A stretch of 64,000 bases of DNA from Novosphingobium sp. KCTC 2891 (GCF_025938155.1 NZ_JAPCZG010000001.1:714111-778110); one strand, 5' to 3'. Counted from the first letter of the stretch, positions 29,311 through 38,997 are shown. Program-made: numbers and translations. The notes: generated from the sequence alone by a model not told the origin.

Positions 29311-30216
29311 ATGGTGCGCCGGATCGTCCAGCGTGCAGGCACCGTGCTGCGCCGTGTTGCAGGGCCGGCCATATCTGTGGCGGTGCTCGTGGCGGCCGTG
29401 ACCGCCTTGCGGCACGTCGATTTCGCCCAGGCCCGCGCGCTGGTGCCGCATGGCATCGGCTTCTGGATCGTCTTCGTGGCCGGTTACCTGGCCTTGCCCG
29501 TCGCGGACTGGGTGATCTTTCGCAGACTGTTCGACTTGCGGCTGTCCGGGTTGCTGCCGCTGCTGCGCAAGCTCGTCGCCAACGAACTGCTGCTGGGCTA
29601 TTCGGGCGAAGTCTATTTCTACGGCTGGGTTCGCGCCAACGTGCCGGCAACTGCGGCTCCGTTCGGGGCGATCAAGGATGTCAGCATCCTGTCCGCGCTG
29701 GTGGGGAACGTCGCTACGCTGCTGGTGCTTTGCGCCGGCCTGCCGTTCGCCAACCGGGTAGGGATCGACCGGCTGGGAGCGGGCACCACGGCCGCTTCGG
29801 CCGCTGTGCTGCTGGTGGTGACGCTCGTATCGCTCTGGCTGGGAGGGCGTATCTTCAGCCTGCCCACGCGGGATCTGCGCTTTGTCGCGGCCGCGCATCT
29901 GGTCCGCTTCACCGCGGCCAGCGCATTGACGGCAATCCTGTGGCATCTGTGCCTGCCGGCCGTACCTGTATCGGTATGGATCGTCCTGTCCGGCCTGCGC
30001 CTGCTGCTGGCGCGTCTGCCGTTCGTTTCCAACGCCGACCTCGTCTTTGCGGGATGTGCCGCCGTTGTCCTGGGCCGGAACGTGCCTATCACCGGTGTTA
30101 TTGCGATGCTGGCCACGATCACGGTCATTGCGCACGTTGCTGTCGGTCTTGCGCTGATCGCATCGATGGCGATCGACCATGCGCGCAAGGCGGCTGCACA
30201 ACGCAGCGTCAGGTAA
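29311..30216 (+). CDS. Multi-pass membrane protein, flippase-like, unknown function
   Basis: The product has about eight hydrophobic segments (for example AISVAVLVAAVTAL near residue 20 and FWIVFVAGYLALPVADWVIF). Segments LLGYSGEVYFYGW and KDVSILSALVGN sit between helices. I do not find a firm family; the architecture is like LPG-synthase or AglD-type flippases. The opposite strand is also open here, but only this strand gives a coherent membrane topology. Start is uncertain: 29224 gives a 29-residue hydrophilic extension and neither start has a good ribosome-binding site. It ends 8 nt inside the convergent ChbG-type gene. Confidence 0.68.
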   Translation: MVRRIVQRAGTVLRRVAGPAISVAVLVAAVTALRHVDFAQARALVPHGIGFWIVFVAGYLALPVADWVIFRRLFDLRLSGLLPLLRKLVANELLLGYSGEVYFYGWVRANVPATAAPFGAIKDVSILSALVGNVATLLVLCAGLPFANRVGIDRLGAGTTAASAAVLLVVTLVSLWLGGRIFSLPTRDLRFVAAAHLVRFTAASALTAILWHLCLPAVPVSVWIVLSGLRLLLARLPFVSNADLVFAGCAAVVLGRNVPITGVIAMLATITVIAHVAVGLALIASMAIDHARKAAAQRSVR

Positions 30217-31021
30217 TCTCCCGGAGGCCGTAGGCTTCCAGCCTGTCCCGCAGCGGCAGGGTGCGCAGGACTGCCGCCTCGGCGATGCGGGCGGCGGCGA
30301 TCGTATCGCCCTCCAGATGACCCGCGCCGGGATGGCACATCACGAGATGGCCCCGGCCCGCCGCCGTGAAGAAGCGCGGGAGCAGATCCGCGTAGTCAGC
30401 CCGGAAATCGTAATGGCCGGCGAAGCTGTCATTTGATGAGAGGCCCGCGCGCGCCAGTCGGTCCTTCATGCCCAGAGCGTGGAGGCTGGATCCGAACGCC
30501 TTGCCCGCGAAAGGGCGCCGCATCATGGAGCCTGGACGGTCCGCCGGGTTGCGTACCCAGGCGCGCGGCGCATGAACCTGCGTTGCTGCGATCACCAGCC
30601 TCCGCAACTGCGGATGGACGTGGACGTGCTGGTGGGCATCGACGAAATCGGGCCGGCGCCCGGTCATGTGGCGGAATGCGGTGAACTGGGCATCGATCTC
30701 GCGCGCAAGTTCACGCGGATCGAGCCGGCCGAGATAGGCAAGGACCATCATCTGGTCCGCCGACGGCAGGCGGCCGTCCGGGCCCCTGATTGCCATGTCG
30801 GTGAGCGGACGTTCGCCCGACAATACCAGGTGCAGCCCCATCTGGACGCCCGCGCGGGCCCCCATCAGCGGCGCCAGCAGGGCGGCATCGTCGATCCAGC
30901 CGGGTAGCGCGGCCATGCAGCTGATCGCGTTGATGCAGCCCGCCAGCGCCAGTTCGGCGATGGTTTCGCTGATTGGCCGCGATAGCGCGAAATCATCCGC
31001 GCAGAGGGTGTAGCTGTGCAA
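30209..31021 (-). CDS. ChbG/HpnK family carbohydrate deacetylase (YdjC-like)
   Basis: The 270-residue product has the YdjC-fold metal motifs: TLCADDFALSRPI with the aspartate pair near residue 8, GLHLVLSG with the histidine, and VDAHQHVHVHPQL with the histidine cluster near residue 120. Such enzymes remove an N-acetyl group from amino sugars or lipid-linked sugars. The likely start is TTG at 31021, preceded by a GAGG box; the frame upstream of it is occupied by the glycosyltransferase, whose last 29 nt overlap. It follows the GT2 gene, so it may act on the glycolipid made by it. Confidence 0.84.
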   Translation of the reverse strand: MHSYTLCADDFALSRPISETIAELALAGCINAISCMAALPGWIDDAALLAPLMGARAGVQMGLHLVLSGERPLTDMAIRGPDGRLPSADQMMVLAYLGRLDPRELAREIDAQFTAFRHMTGRRPDFVDAHQHVHVHPQLRRLVIAATQVHAPRAWVRNPADRPGSMMRRPFAGKAFGSSLHALGMKDRLARAGLSSNDSFAGHYDFRADYADLLPRFFTAAGRGHLVMCHPGAGHLEGDTIAAARIAEAAVLRTLPLRDRLEAYGLREIT

Positions 31022-31916
31022 TTTCGCTTGAACCTCGCGAATGGGCCGGATCGCGGCGCAGGCGGTCGCTGCTGAGCGCGCGCTCGCGCAGGCGGGGCGC
31101 CAGGTGATGATGGAAGAAATCGAGCCGGTTATGCGACCTGGTCGCGTGATAGCGCAGGCGCTCGGCGAGATTCCACCCCACCGTGCTCGCCGTGCGCGGC
31201 CGGCTGATCGGCGCGCACTCGAACCGGGGGTGATAGGCGATACGCCCATGGCGCTCGATCCGGGCCATCACCTCGTGGTCCTCCAGCACCCAGTTCCACA
31301 CCGCGGGATCGAAACCGCCCGCCTGTTCCAGCGCCGTCCGGCGAAAGACCTGACCGGCGCCGCCATTCAGGCATTGCTGCGGCAGCAGGCGCGCCAGCAC
31401 GGAGAGCCTCATGCCAGCCATGCGCCGTGCCAGCGTGGAGGCACCCGGAGCGGCCGTGGCTGCCACGGCGGCGGCGACGCCCGGCTGGTCGAGGAGGAGT
31501 TCTGCGCGCGCGAGATAGTCGTGCGGGTAGATCGTATCTGCATCGCACGTCGCCACGAGATCGGTCCTGGCATGCGTCAGGCCAAGATTGAGCGCCGCTA
31601 CCTTGCCGGGCTGCATCTCGCTTGCCAGCGTGACCATCATGCCTGCACGCCGCGCGAGGTCGAGAGCTTCGGCGGGGCCTCCGTCGGAGGAATTGTTGTC
31701 GACCAGCACCAGGTGGAACGGAACTGTTTGCAACGCGAGGCTGCGCACGCTGAGCGGCAGGAATTCCCGCTCGTTATGGAACGGTAGCACCACCGTCCAA
31801 CGGGGAAGCGCGGCCGGTCGCAGCGATTCGATTTTCGCCGTCGGCCACGGGATGATGGTGCCTGCCGTCTCATTGGGCATTTTTCCGGTCATTGCATTCA
31901 CGTTCCAGTCCCCCAT
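30993..31916 (-). CDS. Glycosyltransferase family 2
   Basis: The 307-residue product has the GT2 opening WTVVLPFHNEREFLPLSVRSL, LVLVDNNSSDGGPA, a DxD-like CDADTIYPHDY near residue 125, and NGGAGQVFRRTALEQAGGFD. The acceptor-side motif NWVLEDHEVMARI resembles the ED-x-x motif of GT2 enzymes. The hydrophilic C-terminal part shows no TM helix. It probably transfers a hexose or hexosamine to a membrane-linked acceptor. The first 19 nt overlap the upstream small gene; a start 8 codons later removes the overlap. Confidence 0.87.
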   Translation of the reverse strand: MGDWNVNAMTGKMPNETAGTIIPWPTAKIESLRPAALPRWTVVLPFHNEREFLPLSVRSLALQTVPFHLVLVDNNSSDGGPAEALDLARRAGMMVTLASEMQPGKVAALNLGLTHARTDLVATCDADTIYPHDYLARAELLLDQPGVAAAVAATAAPGASTLARRMAGMRLSVLARLLPQQCLNGGAGQVFRRTALEQAGGFDPAVWNWVLEDHEVMARIERHGRIAYHPRFECAPISRPRTASTVGWNLAERLRYHATRSHNRLDFFHHHLAPRLRERALSSDRLRRDPAHSRGSSEIAQLHPLRG

Positions 31917-32296
31917 CCCTGCAGCGCCCGCACCACGATCTCCTGCGCGTCCCGGCCAGCGGCCACCGTTCCCGAAAAGTCCGTGACGGGCCCGCCGCGT
32001 ATCGGGAATGGGTGGCAGGGCACGGCGCCGAGCAGGTTTCCGGCCCGATCACGCGCCTCGACGAAGCAGCGCCCCGGCGGGCTGGACGGATTGCGGCTCA
32101 CGCGGCCCGACAGCCAAAGTCGGCCCGAACGCCGCGCGGCGTGCGCCCACTCGATGCGAAACGCGGCAAGGTCGGAGGAATCGACGATGACCTGCGGCGG
32201 GGGCACCGAACCGGGTGGGAGCCTGCCGGCCGCGTGCGCCATTGCAGGGATCGCCAGCAAGCCAAGCACGACGAGCAGGGCGGGCTGCGTCTTCAC
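31898..32296 (-). CDS. Small secreted protein, unknown function
   Basis: The 132-residue product has a signal peptide (MKTQPALLVVLGLLAIPAMA, cut near AHA-A) and a mature part with two cysteines (GRCFVEARD and AVPCHPF) that could form a disulfide. No family recognised. ATGA overlap with the outer-membrane efflux gene upstream places it in the efflux operon. Confidence 0.72.
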   Translation of the reverse strand: MKTQPALLVVLGLLAIPAMAHAAGRLPPGSVPPPQVIVDSSDLAAFRIEWAHAARRSGRLWLSGRVSRNPSSPPGRCFVEARDRAGNLLGAVPCHPFPIRGGPVTDFSGTVAAGRDAQEIVVRALQGWGTGT

Positions 32297-33750
32297 TGGG
32301 GCGCTCCCCCGCGCAGCGATACGCCGCCGCCCAGTGCGGTGAACAGGCCGACAGTATCGGACAGGCGCATGGTGCGCGCGGCGAAGAATTGGCTGCGCGC
32401 TGCCTGGGCCATCGCGCCGGCGTTGAGTACGTCGAACGTGCCGGCGCTGCCCAGTTCCAGCTTGCGCTTCGTGAAGCCCAAGCTGTCCTGCGCGGCCTTG
32501 TCGGCGCGGGCGGCGGCATCGAGCGTTGCAGCGTCCGAAGTCAGCGCGCCGAGCGCGTTGGACACATCGGCGAAGGCTTGCAGCGCGACGGCCCGATAGC
32601 CAGCCTTCGCGCCGTCCAGCGCGGCTTCCGCTGCCTTCTGCTGGTGGCGCAGGGCGCCGCCGTGGAACAGCGGCGCTGCAAGGCCGCCGATCAGCGTCCA
32701 GAACGGATTGCCATCGCGAAACATCTGCCCGAAATCCCGTGCCGCTCCGCCGGCTGCGGCGCTGAGGGTGATCGAGGGCAGCCGCGCTGCCATGGCAGCC
32801 TTGGCATCGGCGGCGGCACCTTCCATCGCTTCGGCCGCGGCCGCGATGTCAGGGCGCTGCACAAGCAGATCCGATGAAAGCGACAGCGGCAGTTCGCCGG
32901 GCAAGGTAAGATCGTCGAGCGAGGGCAGGGCGGGCAGCGCCGATCCCGGCGCCTGACCCAGCAGCACGTCGAGCGAGGCGAGATTGGCCAGCCGCGCCCG
33001 CTCGATAGGGGGAAGCGCGGCTTCTGCTGCGGCGAGGGCAGCTTCTTGCGCCGCGACGTCCGATTTGCCGGCCGCGCCGAGGGCTTCACGGGCCTTCAGC
33101 AGGCGCAGGATCGTCCGGTTGCTGTCGATGGCGGCGCGGGTCGTGGCGGCCTGGGCCTCCAGCCCCGCGTTCTGGATCACCGCCAGCACCACGTTGCCGC
33201 TGACGATGTTGCGCACGCCCTGAAGACGCGCCGCGGTGGCGCGCTCCGCTGCGCGGGCAGAGCGGATGTGCGCGGCATTCCCGCCAAACAGGTCGAGCGA
33301 ATAGGCGATGCTGACTTGCGCCGTGTGCAGCGAGAATACCGCCGGGAGGGGATCGACCAGCGGCGACGACAGCGTGCCGGACACGCGCTGGCGCTCCACC
33401 GAGTATCCGGCATCGACTTGAGGAAACAGAACGCCGCGCGCCGCGCCGGCCAGTTCGTGCGCCTGCCGCAGATTCGCGGTCGCGGCGGAGATGTCGGCAT
33501 TCGCTGCCAGCGCCTTGTCGACCAGTGCATCCAGCGTGGGGTTGGCGAAGGCGTGCCACCATGCGGGCTGGACCGCTGCGCCCGGATGGACGCTTTGCGG
33601 CTCGGCATATGCGGTGCCACCCAGCGGCCCCCCGATCACGGCGGTGCCGGCGGGGGTGGGCGGCAGCGGCACGCCCACCCTGACGGGGGAGGCCAGCGCC
33701 GGGAAGGGAAGCGCCGCGAGCAGCAGCGCGGTGGTGGCTCGCCGGATCAT
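32293..33750 (-). CDS. Outer-membrane efflux factor, NodT/OprM-like
   Basis: The 485-residue product has a signal peptide (ALLLAALPFPALA), then PAWWHAFANPTLDALVDKAL and the coiled-coil repeats typical of RND outer-membrane factors, with SYSLDLFGGN-type segments (here AYSLDLFGGNAAHI) in both halves. No lipobox cysteine follows the signal, unlike most NodT/OprM proteins. It should form the TolC-like channel for the RND pump encoded upstream, whose gene overlaps it by 4 nt. Confidence 0.92.
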   Translation of the reverse strand: MIRRATTALLLAALPFPALASPVRVGVPLPPTPAGTAVIGGPLGGTAYAEPQSVHPGAAVQPAWWHAFANPTLDALVDKALAANADISAATANLRQAHELAGAARGVLFPQVDAGYSVERQRVSGTLSSPLVDPLPAVFSLHTAQVSIAYSLDLFGGNAAHIRSARAAERATAARLQGVRNIVSGNVVLAVIQNAGLEAQAATTRAAIDSNRTILRLLKAREALGAAGKSDVAAQEAALAAAEAALPPIERARLANLASLDVLLGQAPGSALPALPSLDDLTLPGELPLSLSSDLLVQRPDIAAAAEAMEGAAADAKAAMAARLPSITLSAAAGGAARDFGQMFRDGNPFWTLIGGLAAPLFHGGALRHQQKAAEAALDGAKAGYRAVALQAFADVSNALGALTSDAATLDAAARADKAAQDSLGFTKRKLELGSAGTFDVLNAGAMAQAARSQFFAARTMRLSDTVGLFTALGGGVSLRGGAPQ

Positions 33751-36700
33751 GCGGGTTCTCCCTCAATCGCGTGGCTCTGGGCCGCGGCGTCGGGCTTGCG
33801 CGGGCGCAGACGGCTGGAGAAGCGGTTGATGAGCAGCGGCAGCACGAGCAGGATCAGGATCGGGGCGACGGTCATCCCGCCGACCACGACCAGCGCCAGC
33901 GGCTTTTGCACCTGGCTGCCGATCCCGCTGGAAAGCGCCGCTGGCAGCAGGCCGATGGCGGCGACAAGGCAGGTCATCACCACCGGACGCAGCGAGTTGG
34001 TGGTCGCGGTGCGCAGTGCGGAGACGGGATCGGCGCCTTCGTCCATCGCCTGGTTGAAATTGGTGACGACCAGAATCCCGTCCATCACCGAAATGCCGAA
34101 CAGCGCGACAAAGCCGATCGCCGCAGAGATCGAGAAGGCCGTGCCGGTCAGCAGCAGGCCCAGCACGCCACCCACGATCGCCATGGGGATCACGCTGAAT
34201 GCCAGCAGCGTGTCACGCATGTTGCCGAAGTTGGCATAGAGCAGGCCCAGCATCAGCAGCAGGCTGATCGGCACCACGATTTCGAGGCGCGCCACCGCGT
34301 TCTGCAGGTTGGCCAGCTCGCCTGCCCATTCCAGCGTGTAGCCCGGCGGCAGCGTGACGTGCTGCGCGATGTTGCGCTGCGCCTCTGCCACCGCGCTGCC
34401 AAGGTCACGATCACGAACCGAGAACTTGATCGGGATGTAGCGCGACTGGTGCTCGCGGTAGATGAACGAGGCGCCGGACGTCAGCCGGATATCGGCCAGT
34501 TCCGAAAGCGGCACCTGGATGGTCGAGCCATCGGGTGCGGTTGCGCCCACGGTGATGCGGCGGACGGCTTCCAGGCTGTCGCGCTGGTCGGACTTCAGCC
34601 GCACCATGATCGGGAAGTGGCGGTCGGTGTGCGGCTCGTAGAGATCGCCCGGCGATGCACCGCCGATGGCGGCCTGCACCGTCTGGTTCACGTCGTCGAC
34701 CGACAGGCCGTAGCGTGCGGCCTTCAACCGGTCCACGTCGATGCGGACGGTGGGCTGGCCCAGCGACTGGAAGATGCCCAGATCGGTGATGCCGCGCACC
34801 TTGGCCATCTGGTCGCGGATCTGTCCGGCCAGCGTTTCCAGCGTGGCAAGGTCAGGCCCGAACAGCTTGACCGAATTCGCGCCCTTCACACCGGAGGCGG
34901 CTTCCTCGACGTTGTCCTCGATGATTTGGGAGAACGAGAAGTCGACGCCCGGATACTTGTCCTGCAACTTCTTCGACATTTCGGCGACGAGCTTTTCCTT
35001 CGTCATGCCCGAAGGCCAATCGTCGAAAGGCTTGAGCGGGACGAAGTATTCGACGTTGAAGAAGCCGGTGGCGTCGGTGCCGTCGTCCGGCCGGCCGTGC
35101 GCGGACAGCACCGAGGTCACTTCGGGATATTGCATGATGTCGCGCCGGATGGCGCGTGCCGCTGGCTCGCCCGCCTCCAGCGAGATCGAGGCGGGAAGCG
35201 AGGCGCGAATGTACATGTTGCCCTCCTCCAGATGAGGGAGGAACTCCACGCCAAGCGAGCGGATGCCGATAATGGAGCCTGCTACCAGCAGGATGCCGCC
35301 GCCGATGGCCACGATCTGATTGCGATAGGCGAAGGCGGCGGCCGGCTCGTAAAGGTTGCGCATCCGCGCGACGACCCAGGTCTCCACCTCGCTCAGCTTG
35401 TCGGGCAGCAGCATCGCGGAAAGCACCGGCGCGACCGTGAATGTCGCGATCAGTCCGCCGATGATGGCATAGGCATAGGTCTTGGCCATCGGGCCGAAGA
35501 TGTGCCCTTCCACGCCGGTCAGCGTGAACAGCGGCAGGAAGCTGGCAATGATGATCGCTGCGGCGAAGAAGATGCCGCGGCTCACCTCGCTCGACGCGGC
35601 GAGCACGGCGGACAGCCGGTTGGCGAACGTGTAGTGGGCGCCGTCATGCGTTTCGACATGGTGCGAGCGTTCCGACATATGGCGGAAGATGTTCTCGACC
35701 ATGATGACGGTGGCATCGACCACCAGTCCGAAATCGAGCGCGCCCACGGACAGCAGATTGGCGGATTCCCCCTGCAAGGTAAGGATCAACACCGCGAAGG
35801 CGAGCGCGAAGGGAATGGTGGCCGCCACGATCAACGCGCTGCGCAGGTTGCCCAGGAAAGCCCATTGCAGGAAGAAGATCAGCAGCACGCCCGCGACGAG
35901 GTTTTCCATGACGGTGTGCGTGGTCACACCGATCAGGTCCGAACGGTCGTAGATGCGTTCAAGGCTGACGCCCGGCGGCAGCACGCCGCTGGAATTGATC
36001 TTGTCGATCTCTGCCTTCACCGCCTGGATCGTTGGCATCGACTGCGCGCCGCGGCGCATCAGTACGATGCCTTCCACAACGTCGTCGTCCTTGTTCAGGC
36101 CGGCGATGCCGTTGCGCGGCATGTTGCCGATCTTGACCTCGGCCACGTCGCGCAGCAGCACGGGTACGGCGGCGTCGCGGCTGACGAGCGTGTTCTGGAT
36201 CTGGTCGACCGACTGGATCAGGCCGACGCCGCGCACGATCGCGCTTTGCGCACCGAAATTGATCGTCTGGCCGCCGACATTGGCATTGGCGTGGGCCAGC
36301 GCGGAAATGACCTGGCCGACGGTGGCATGGTGCGCGGCCAGCTTGTCCCGGTCGACCACAATGTCATAGCTGCGCAGTTTGCCGCCCCAGCCGGTCACGT
36401 CGATCACGCCCGGAATGGCGCGGAACCGGCGCTGCAGAACCCAGTCCTGCAAGGTCTTGAGATCTTCCACCGAGTAGCCGGCAGGCGCCTTGATGCGATA
36501 GCGATAGATTTCGCCGACCGGGCTGGTGGGTGAAATCGTGGGGATCGCTCCGCCCGGCAGCTGGGGAAGTTGCGCCAGCCGGTTGATGACCTGCTGCTGG
36601 GCCTGATCGTAATTGAAGTCGTAGGTGAACTGGATCTTCACGTCAGACAGCCCGAACAGACTGATCGCACGGATCGCCGTCATGTGCGGCAGGCCGGACA

Positions 36701-36914
36701 TCTGCACTTCGATGGGCACGGTCACGCCGCGCTCCATTTCCTCTGCGGAAAGGCCGCTGCCCTGCGTGACGATTTCGACCATCGGCGGAACCGGGTCGGG
36801 ATAGGCCTCGATATTCAGGTTGTAGAAGGCGATGCCGCCCGCCACGACCATGGCGATGAAGAAGCCGAGAATGGTAAGCCGCTGGCGCAGCGCGAGCCGG
36901 ACGAGGGAAACCAT
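33747..36914 (-). CDS. Heavy-metal RND efflux permease (CzcA/CusA family)
   Basis: The 1055-residue product has the RND inner-membrane permease layout: N-terminal helix (ALRQRLTILGFFIAMVVAG), two large periplasmic loops, and twelve TM segments. The heavy-metal subgroup is shown by the TM4 motif DFGLVVDATVIMVEN, where the Asp-Asp-Glu proton relay is intact. The N-terminal PDPVPPMVEIVTQGSGLSAEEMER segment is also typical. It uses the proton gradient to export metal ions such as Zn, Co, Ni or Cu; the metal is not resolved by sequence. TGATG overlap with the adaptor gene; 4-nt overlap with the outer-membrane gene. Confidence 0.93.
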   Translation of the reverse strand: MVSLVRLALRQRLTILGFFIAMVVAGGIAFYNLNIEAYPDPVPPMVEIVTQGSGLSAEEMERGVTVPIEVQMSGLPHMTAIRAISLFGLSDVKIQFTYDFNYDQAQQQVINRLAQLPQLPGGAIPTISPTSPVGEIYRYRIKAPAGYSVEDLKTLQDWVLQRRFRAIPGVIDVTGWGGKLRSYDIVVDRDKLAAHHATVGQVISALAHANANVGGQTINFGAQSAIVRGVGLIQSVDQIQNTLVSRDAAVPVLLRDVAEVKIGNMPRNGIAGLNKDDDVVEGIVLMRRGAQSMPTIQAVKAEIDKINSSGVLPPGVSLERIYDRSDLIGVTTHTVMENLVAGVLLIFFLQWAFLGNLRSALIVAATIPFALAFAVLILTLQGESANLLSVGALDFGLVVDATVIMVENIFRHMSERSHHVETHDGAHYTFANRLSAVLAASSEVSRGIFFAAAIIIASFLPLFTLTGVEGHIFGPMAKTYAYAIIGGLIATFTVAPVLSAMLLPDKLSEVETWVVARMRNLYEPAAAFAYRNQIVAIGGGILLVAGSIIGIRSLGVEFLPHLEEGNMYIRASLPASISLEAGEPAARAIRRDIMQYPEVTSVLSAHGRPDDGTDATGFFNVEYFVPLKPFDDWPSGMTKEKLVAEMSKKLQDKYPGVDFSFSQIIEDNVEEAASGVKGANSVKLFGPDLATLETLAGQIRDQMAKVRGITDLGIFQSLGQPTVRIDVDRLKAARYGLSVDDVNQTVQAAIGGASPGDLYEPHTDRHFPIMVRLKSDQRDSLEAVRRITVGATAPDGSTIQVPLSELADIRLTSGASFIYREHQSRYIPIKFSVRDRDLGSAVAEAQRNIAQHVTLPPGYTLEWAGELANLQNAVARLEIVVPISLLLMLGLLYANFGNMRDTLLAFSVIPMAIVGGVLGLLLTGTAFSISAAIGFVALFGISVMDGILVVTNFNQAMDEGADPVSALRTATTNSLRPVVMTCLVAAIGLLPAALSSGIGSQVQKPLALVVVGGMTVAPILILLVLPLLINRFSSRLRPRKPDAAAQSHAIEGEPA

Positions 36915-38179
36915 CAGTTCGCCCCGGCCTCGTTCACGAACAGCGCGCCCGAGCTGACGATCCGCTCGCCCGCGCGCAGGCCGGACAGGATCGTGATCCG
37001 TCCGTCGTGGCTTTCTCCTGCGGAGACGTTGCGGGCGACCACCCGGCCCTTGCCGAGATAGACCCACACGCGGGCCGCATCGCCTTCATGGATCACCGCT
37101 TCGGCCGGGGCGGAGACCAGCGGCTGGCCCTGTGGACGCGCCGCGCCTTGTGTCACCGCGTTGCGGATCACGAAGCTGGCGAACATCTGCGGCTTCAGCG
37201 CGCCGTCGGGATTGGCGATCGTCGCGCGCACGACCAGCCGGTGCGTCGCGGGATCGATCTGCGCGGCGATGTTGTCGACCACGGCATCGAAGGTGCGACC
37301 CGGAAAGGCGGTGGTGGTGACGGAAAGATGATCGCCCAGATGGACCCGAGATGCATCGGATTCTGCCACTTGCGCGACGAGCCAGACCTTCGAGAGATCG
37401 GCGATGACGAACGCCTGCTGTCCGCTGCCGCCGGTCACGTACTGGCCATCGGCCACAGAGCGGGTGACGACCACGCCGCCGATCGGCGCACGCAAGTTGG
37501 TTTCGGCATGAATGCCGGCAATATTGCCCGCTCCGGCAAGGCGGGTGATTTCGGCGGGTGTCTTGCCGAACACGACCAGCTTGTCCTGCGCCGAGCCCAC
37601 CGCAGAATCCGCCACTCGCATCGCCGCCTCGGCGTTGGCGAGGTCGGTGCGCGCCTGTTGCAGATCCTTGAGCGCGCCGCCTGCGGTGCGATAGACCTGA
37701 TCGGCGCGTGCGGCGTTCTCTCTGGCCAGCCGCAACTGCGACGTCGCGCTGGCCCGCTGTGCCTCCGCGGAAAACAGCGCGTTGCGGGCATCGACGATAT
37801 CGCCGGTTCGGATGCGCAGCAGCGGATCGCCCTGCCGCACGTGGTCTCCGTTCTGCACAAAGACTTTAAGCACCTGACCCGAATATGGCAGGAACACGGG
37901 CGCGCTGCGCGTTTCGTCCACCGCGATCTGGCCGCTTGCCCCGGTCCGCTCGGCGCCATCGTCAAGCCGTGCGGTTTCGATCGTCAGGCTCGCCAATTGC
38001 TGCTGCGTCAGCTGGATCTCGCCGGCAGGGAGCGCGGGCGGCGGCGCTTCGTCATGATGCTGCCACGCCCTTACGGCGAGTACGAGAACTGCCGCGATGG
38101 CGACGGCGCCTGCGGCACAGGCAAGGATCTTCAACTGCTGGTGACGGCTCAACGCTGGAACGGCGCGTTCGAAATTCAT
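36914..38179 (-). CDS. RND periplasmic adaptor subunit (CzcB/HlyD-like)
   Basis: The 421-residue product has an N-terminal TM anchor (AAGAVAIAAVLVLAVRAW), a barrel-sandwich hybrid (FLPYSGQVLKVFVQNGDHVR), a coiled-coil hairpin rich in Ala/Arg/Gln and a second lipoyl half-motif (APIGGVVVTRSVADGQYVT). It links the permease to the outer-membrane channel. The start MNFERAVPA was preferred over 29 upstream codons that are arginine-rich and lack a family match. It is the first gene of the efflux operon. Confidence 0.9.
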   Translation of the reverse strand: MNFERAVPALSRHQQLKILACAAGAVAIAAVLVLAVRAWQHHDEAPPPALPAGEIQLTQQQLASLTIETARLDDGAERTGASGQIAVDETRSAPVFLPYSGQVLKVFVQNGDHVRQGDPLLRIRTGDIVDARNALFSAEAQRASATSQLRLARENAARADQVYRTAGGALKDLQQARTDLANAEAAMRVADSAVGSAQDKLVVFGKTPAEITRLAGAGNIAGIHAETNLRAPIGGVVVTRSVADGQYVTGGSGQQAFVIADLSKVWLVAQVAESDASRVHLGDHLSVTTTAFPGRTFDAVVDNIAAQIDPATHRLVVRATIANPDGALKPQMFASFVIRNAVTQGAARPQGQPLVSAPAEAVIHEGDAARVWVYLGKGRVVARNVSAGESHDGRITILSGLRAGERIVSSGALFVNEAGAN

Positions 38180-38564
38180 CTGGCGATCTTTGCTTGCGGC
38201 GCGCACCGGGGCGCGTCGGAGAAAACGGCTTCGCCGACGCGCTCCGGGGCGCAGCACAGCGACCACGCTGCACTTGCAAACCGCGCCTGACTGCCGCCTA
38301 GCCAGCAGATTAATTTGAGTTAATTGAAGGCCACTGGCCTGATGTGGGATGCGCCCACGAACGACCGCGCCAAACCGCTGGGATCAGCGGTTCGGGCCGA
38401 TTGCGCGAATTAGGGAGGCGGTGCATGACCGCATATGCCCCATGGGCGCCAACTCGGCGCGGGGCTGTCCGCATGGCAAGGCACACGGAAAAGCAGGGAC
38501 CAGCGGGTCCCCGCTCATTCAATCGGCGGATGCGGCGCCCGGTGTGCCCGGGCGCCGCGTTCCA
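38180..38564. other. Intergenic region between czcB-like and HU genes
   Basis: 385 bp with no gene I can support. It holds the promoter side of the efflux operon, a 6-bp stem GGGACC/GGTCCC (38496-38511), and a perfect 11-bp inverted repeat with a 5-nt loop at 38532-38558 that follows the HU stop. No metal-regulator operator (for example MerR-type dyad) could be assigned. Confidence 0.6.
38532..38558 (-). terminator. Hairpin downstream of HU gene
   Basis: Perfect 11-bp inverted repeat GCGGCGCCCGG/CCGGGCGCCGC around a TGTGC loop, 6 nt after the HU stop on the minus strand. No T-tract follows, so termination may be Rho-assisted. Confidence 0.6.
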
Positions 38565-38840
38565 TCAGCCGTTGATCTTGTCCTTCACCGCCTTGGCGGG
38601 GGCAAAGGTCAGCTTGCGCGATGCGGCGATCTGGATGGTCGCGCCGGTCGAAGGGTTGCGGCCTTCGCGAGCGGGGCTTTCCTTGATCTTGAACTTGCCG
38701 AAGGCGTTCAGCGAAACTTCGTCGCCCTTTGCGGCAGCGTCGGCGATCGCGGCGAAAACGGCGTCGACCAGCTTGCGCGCGTCAGCCTTGGTGAGGCCTT
38801 CGCTGGCGGCAACGGCTTCGGCGAGTTCGGTGGTATTCAT
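38565..38840 (-). CDS. HU family DNA-binding protein
   Basis: The 91-residue product MNTTELAEAVAASEGLTKAD... has the HU/IHF fold: the LNAFGKFKIKESPAREGRNP beta-arm with the conserved RNP, and the IQIAASRKLTFAPAKAVKD C-terminus. It is a nucleoid-associated histone-like protein. Length is the usual 90 residues; downstream hairpin at 38532. Confidence 0.96.
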   Translation of the reverse strand: MNTTELAEAVAASEGLTKADARKLVDAVFAAIADAAAKGDEVSLNAFGKFKIKESPAREGRNPSTGATIQIAASRKLTFAPAKAVKDKING

Positions 38841-38997
38841 TGCAGGCGGTACTCCGTCAAATGGGCCAACCGGGTAGCTTGGCTTGAGGCAGGCGTCCAG
38901 TGCGGTTGTCGCGCATATCCGTCCGCAAAACCGTATTTCCGCCCGGCTGGCCGTCGTTGTGGTGCACTTCTGCCGCGTGAGGGGTGCTTTCGCCGGC

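Noticed and set aside
29212..30201. Minus-strand open frame over the membrane protein gene
   Set aside because: Very Arg/Gln/His-rich and without family features; the plus-strand frame gives a clean membrane topology.
33771..36533. 920-codon plus-strand open frame over the RND permease
   Set aside because: Shadow of the permease gene; rich in His/Arg/Asp/Gln with no membrane helices.
38496..38511. GGGACC/GGTCCC hairpin as a riboswitch or terminator
   Set aside because: Six-bp stem only, and no gene or RNA structure around to support it.
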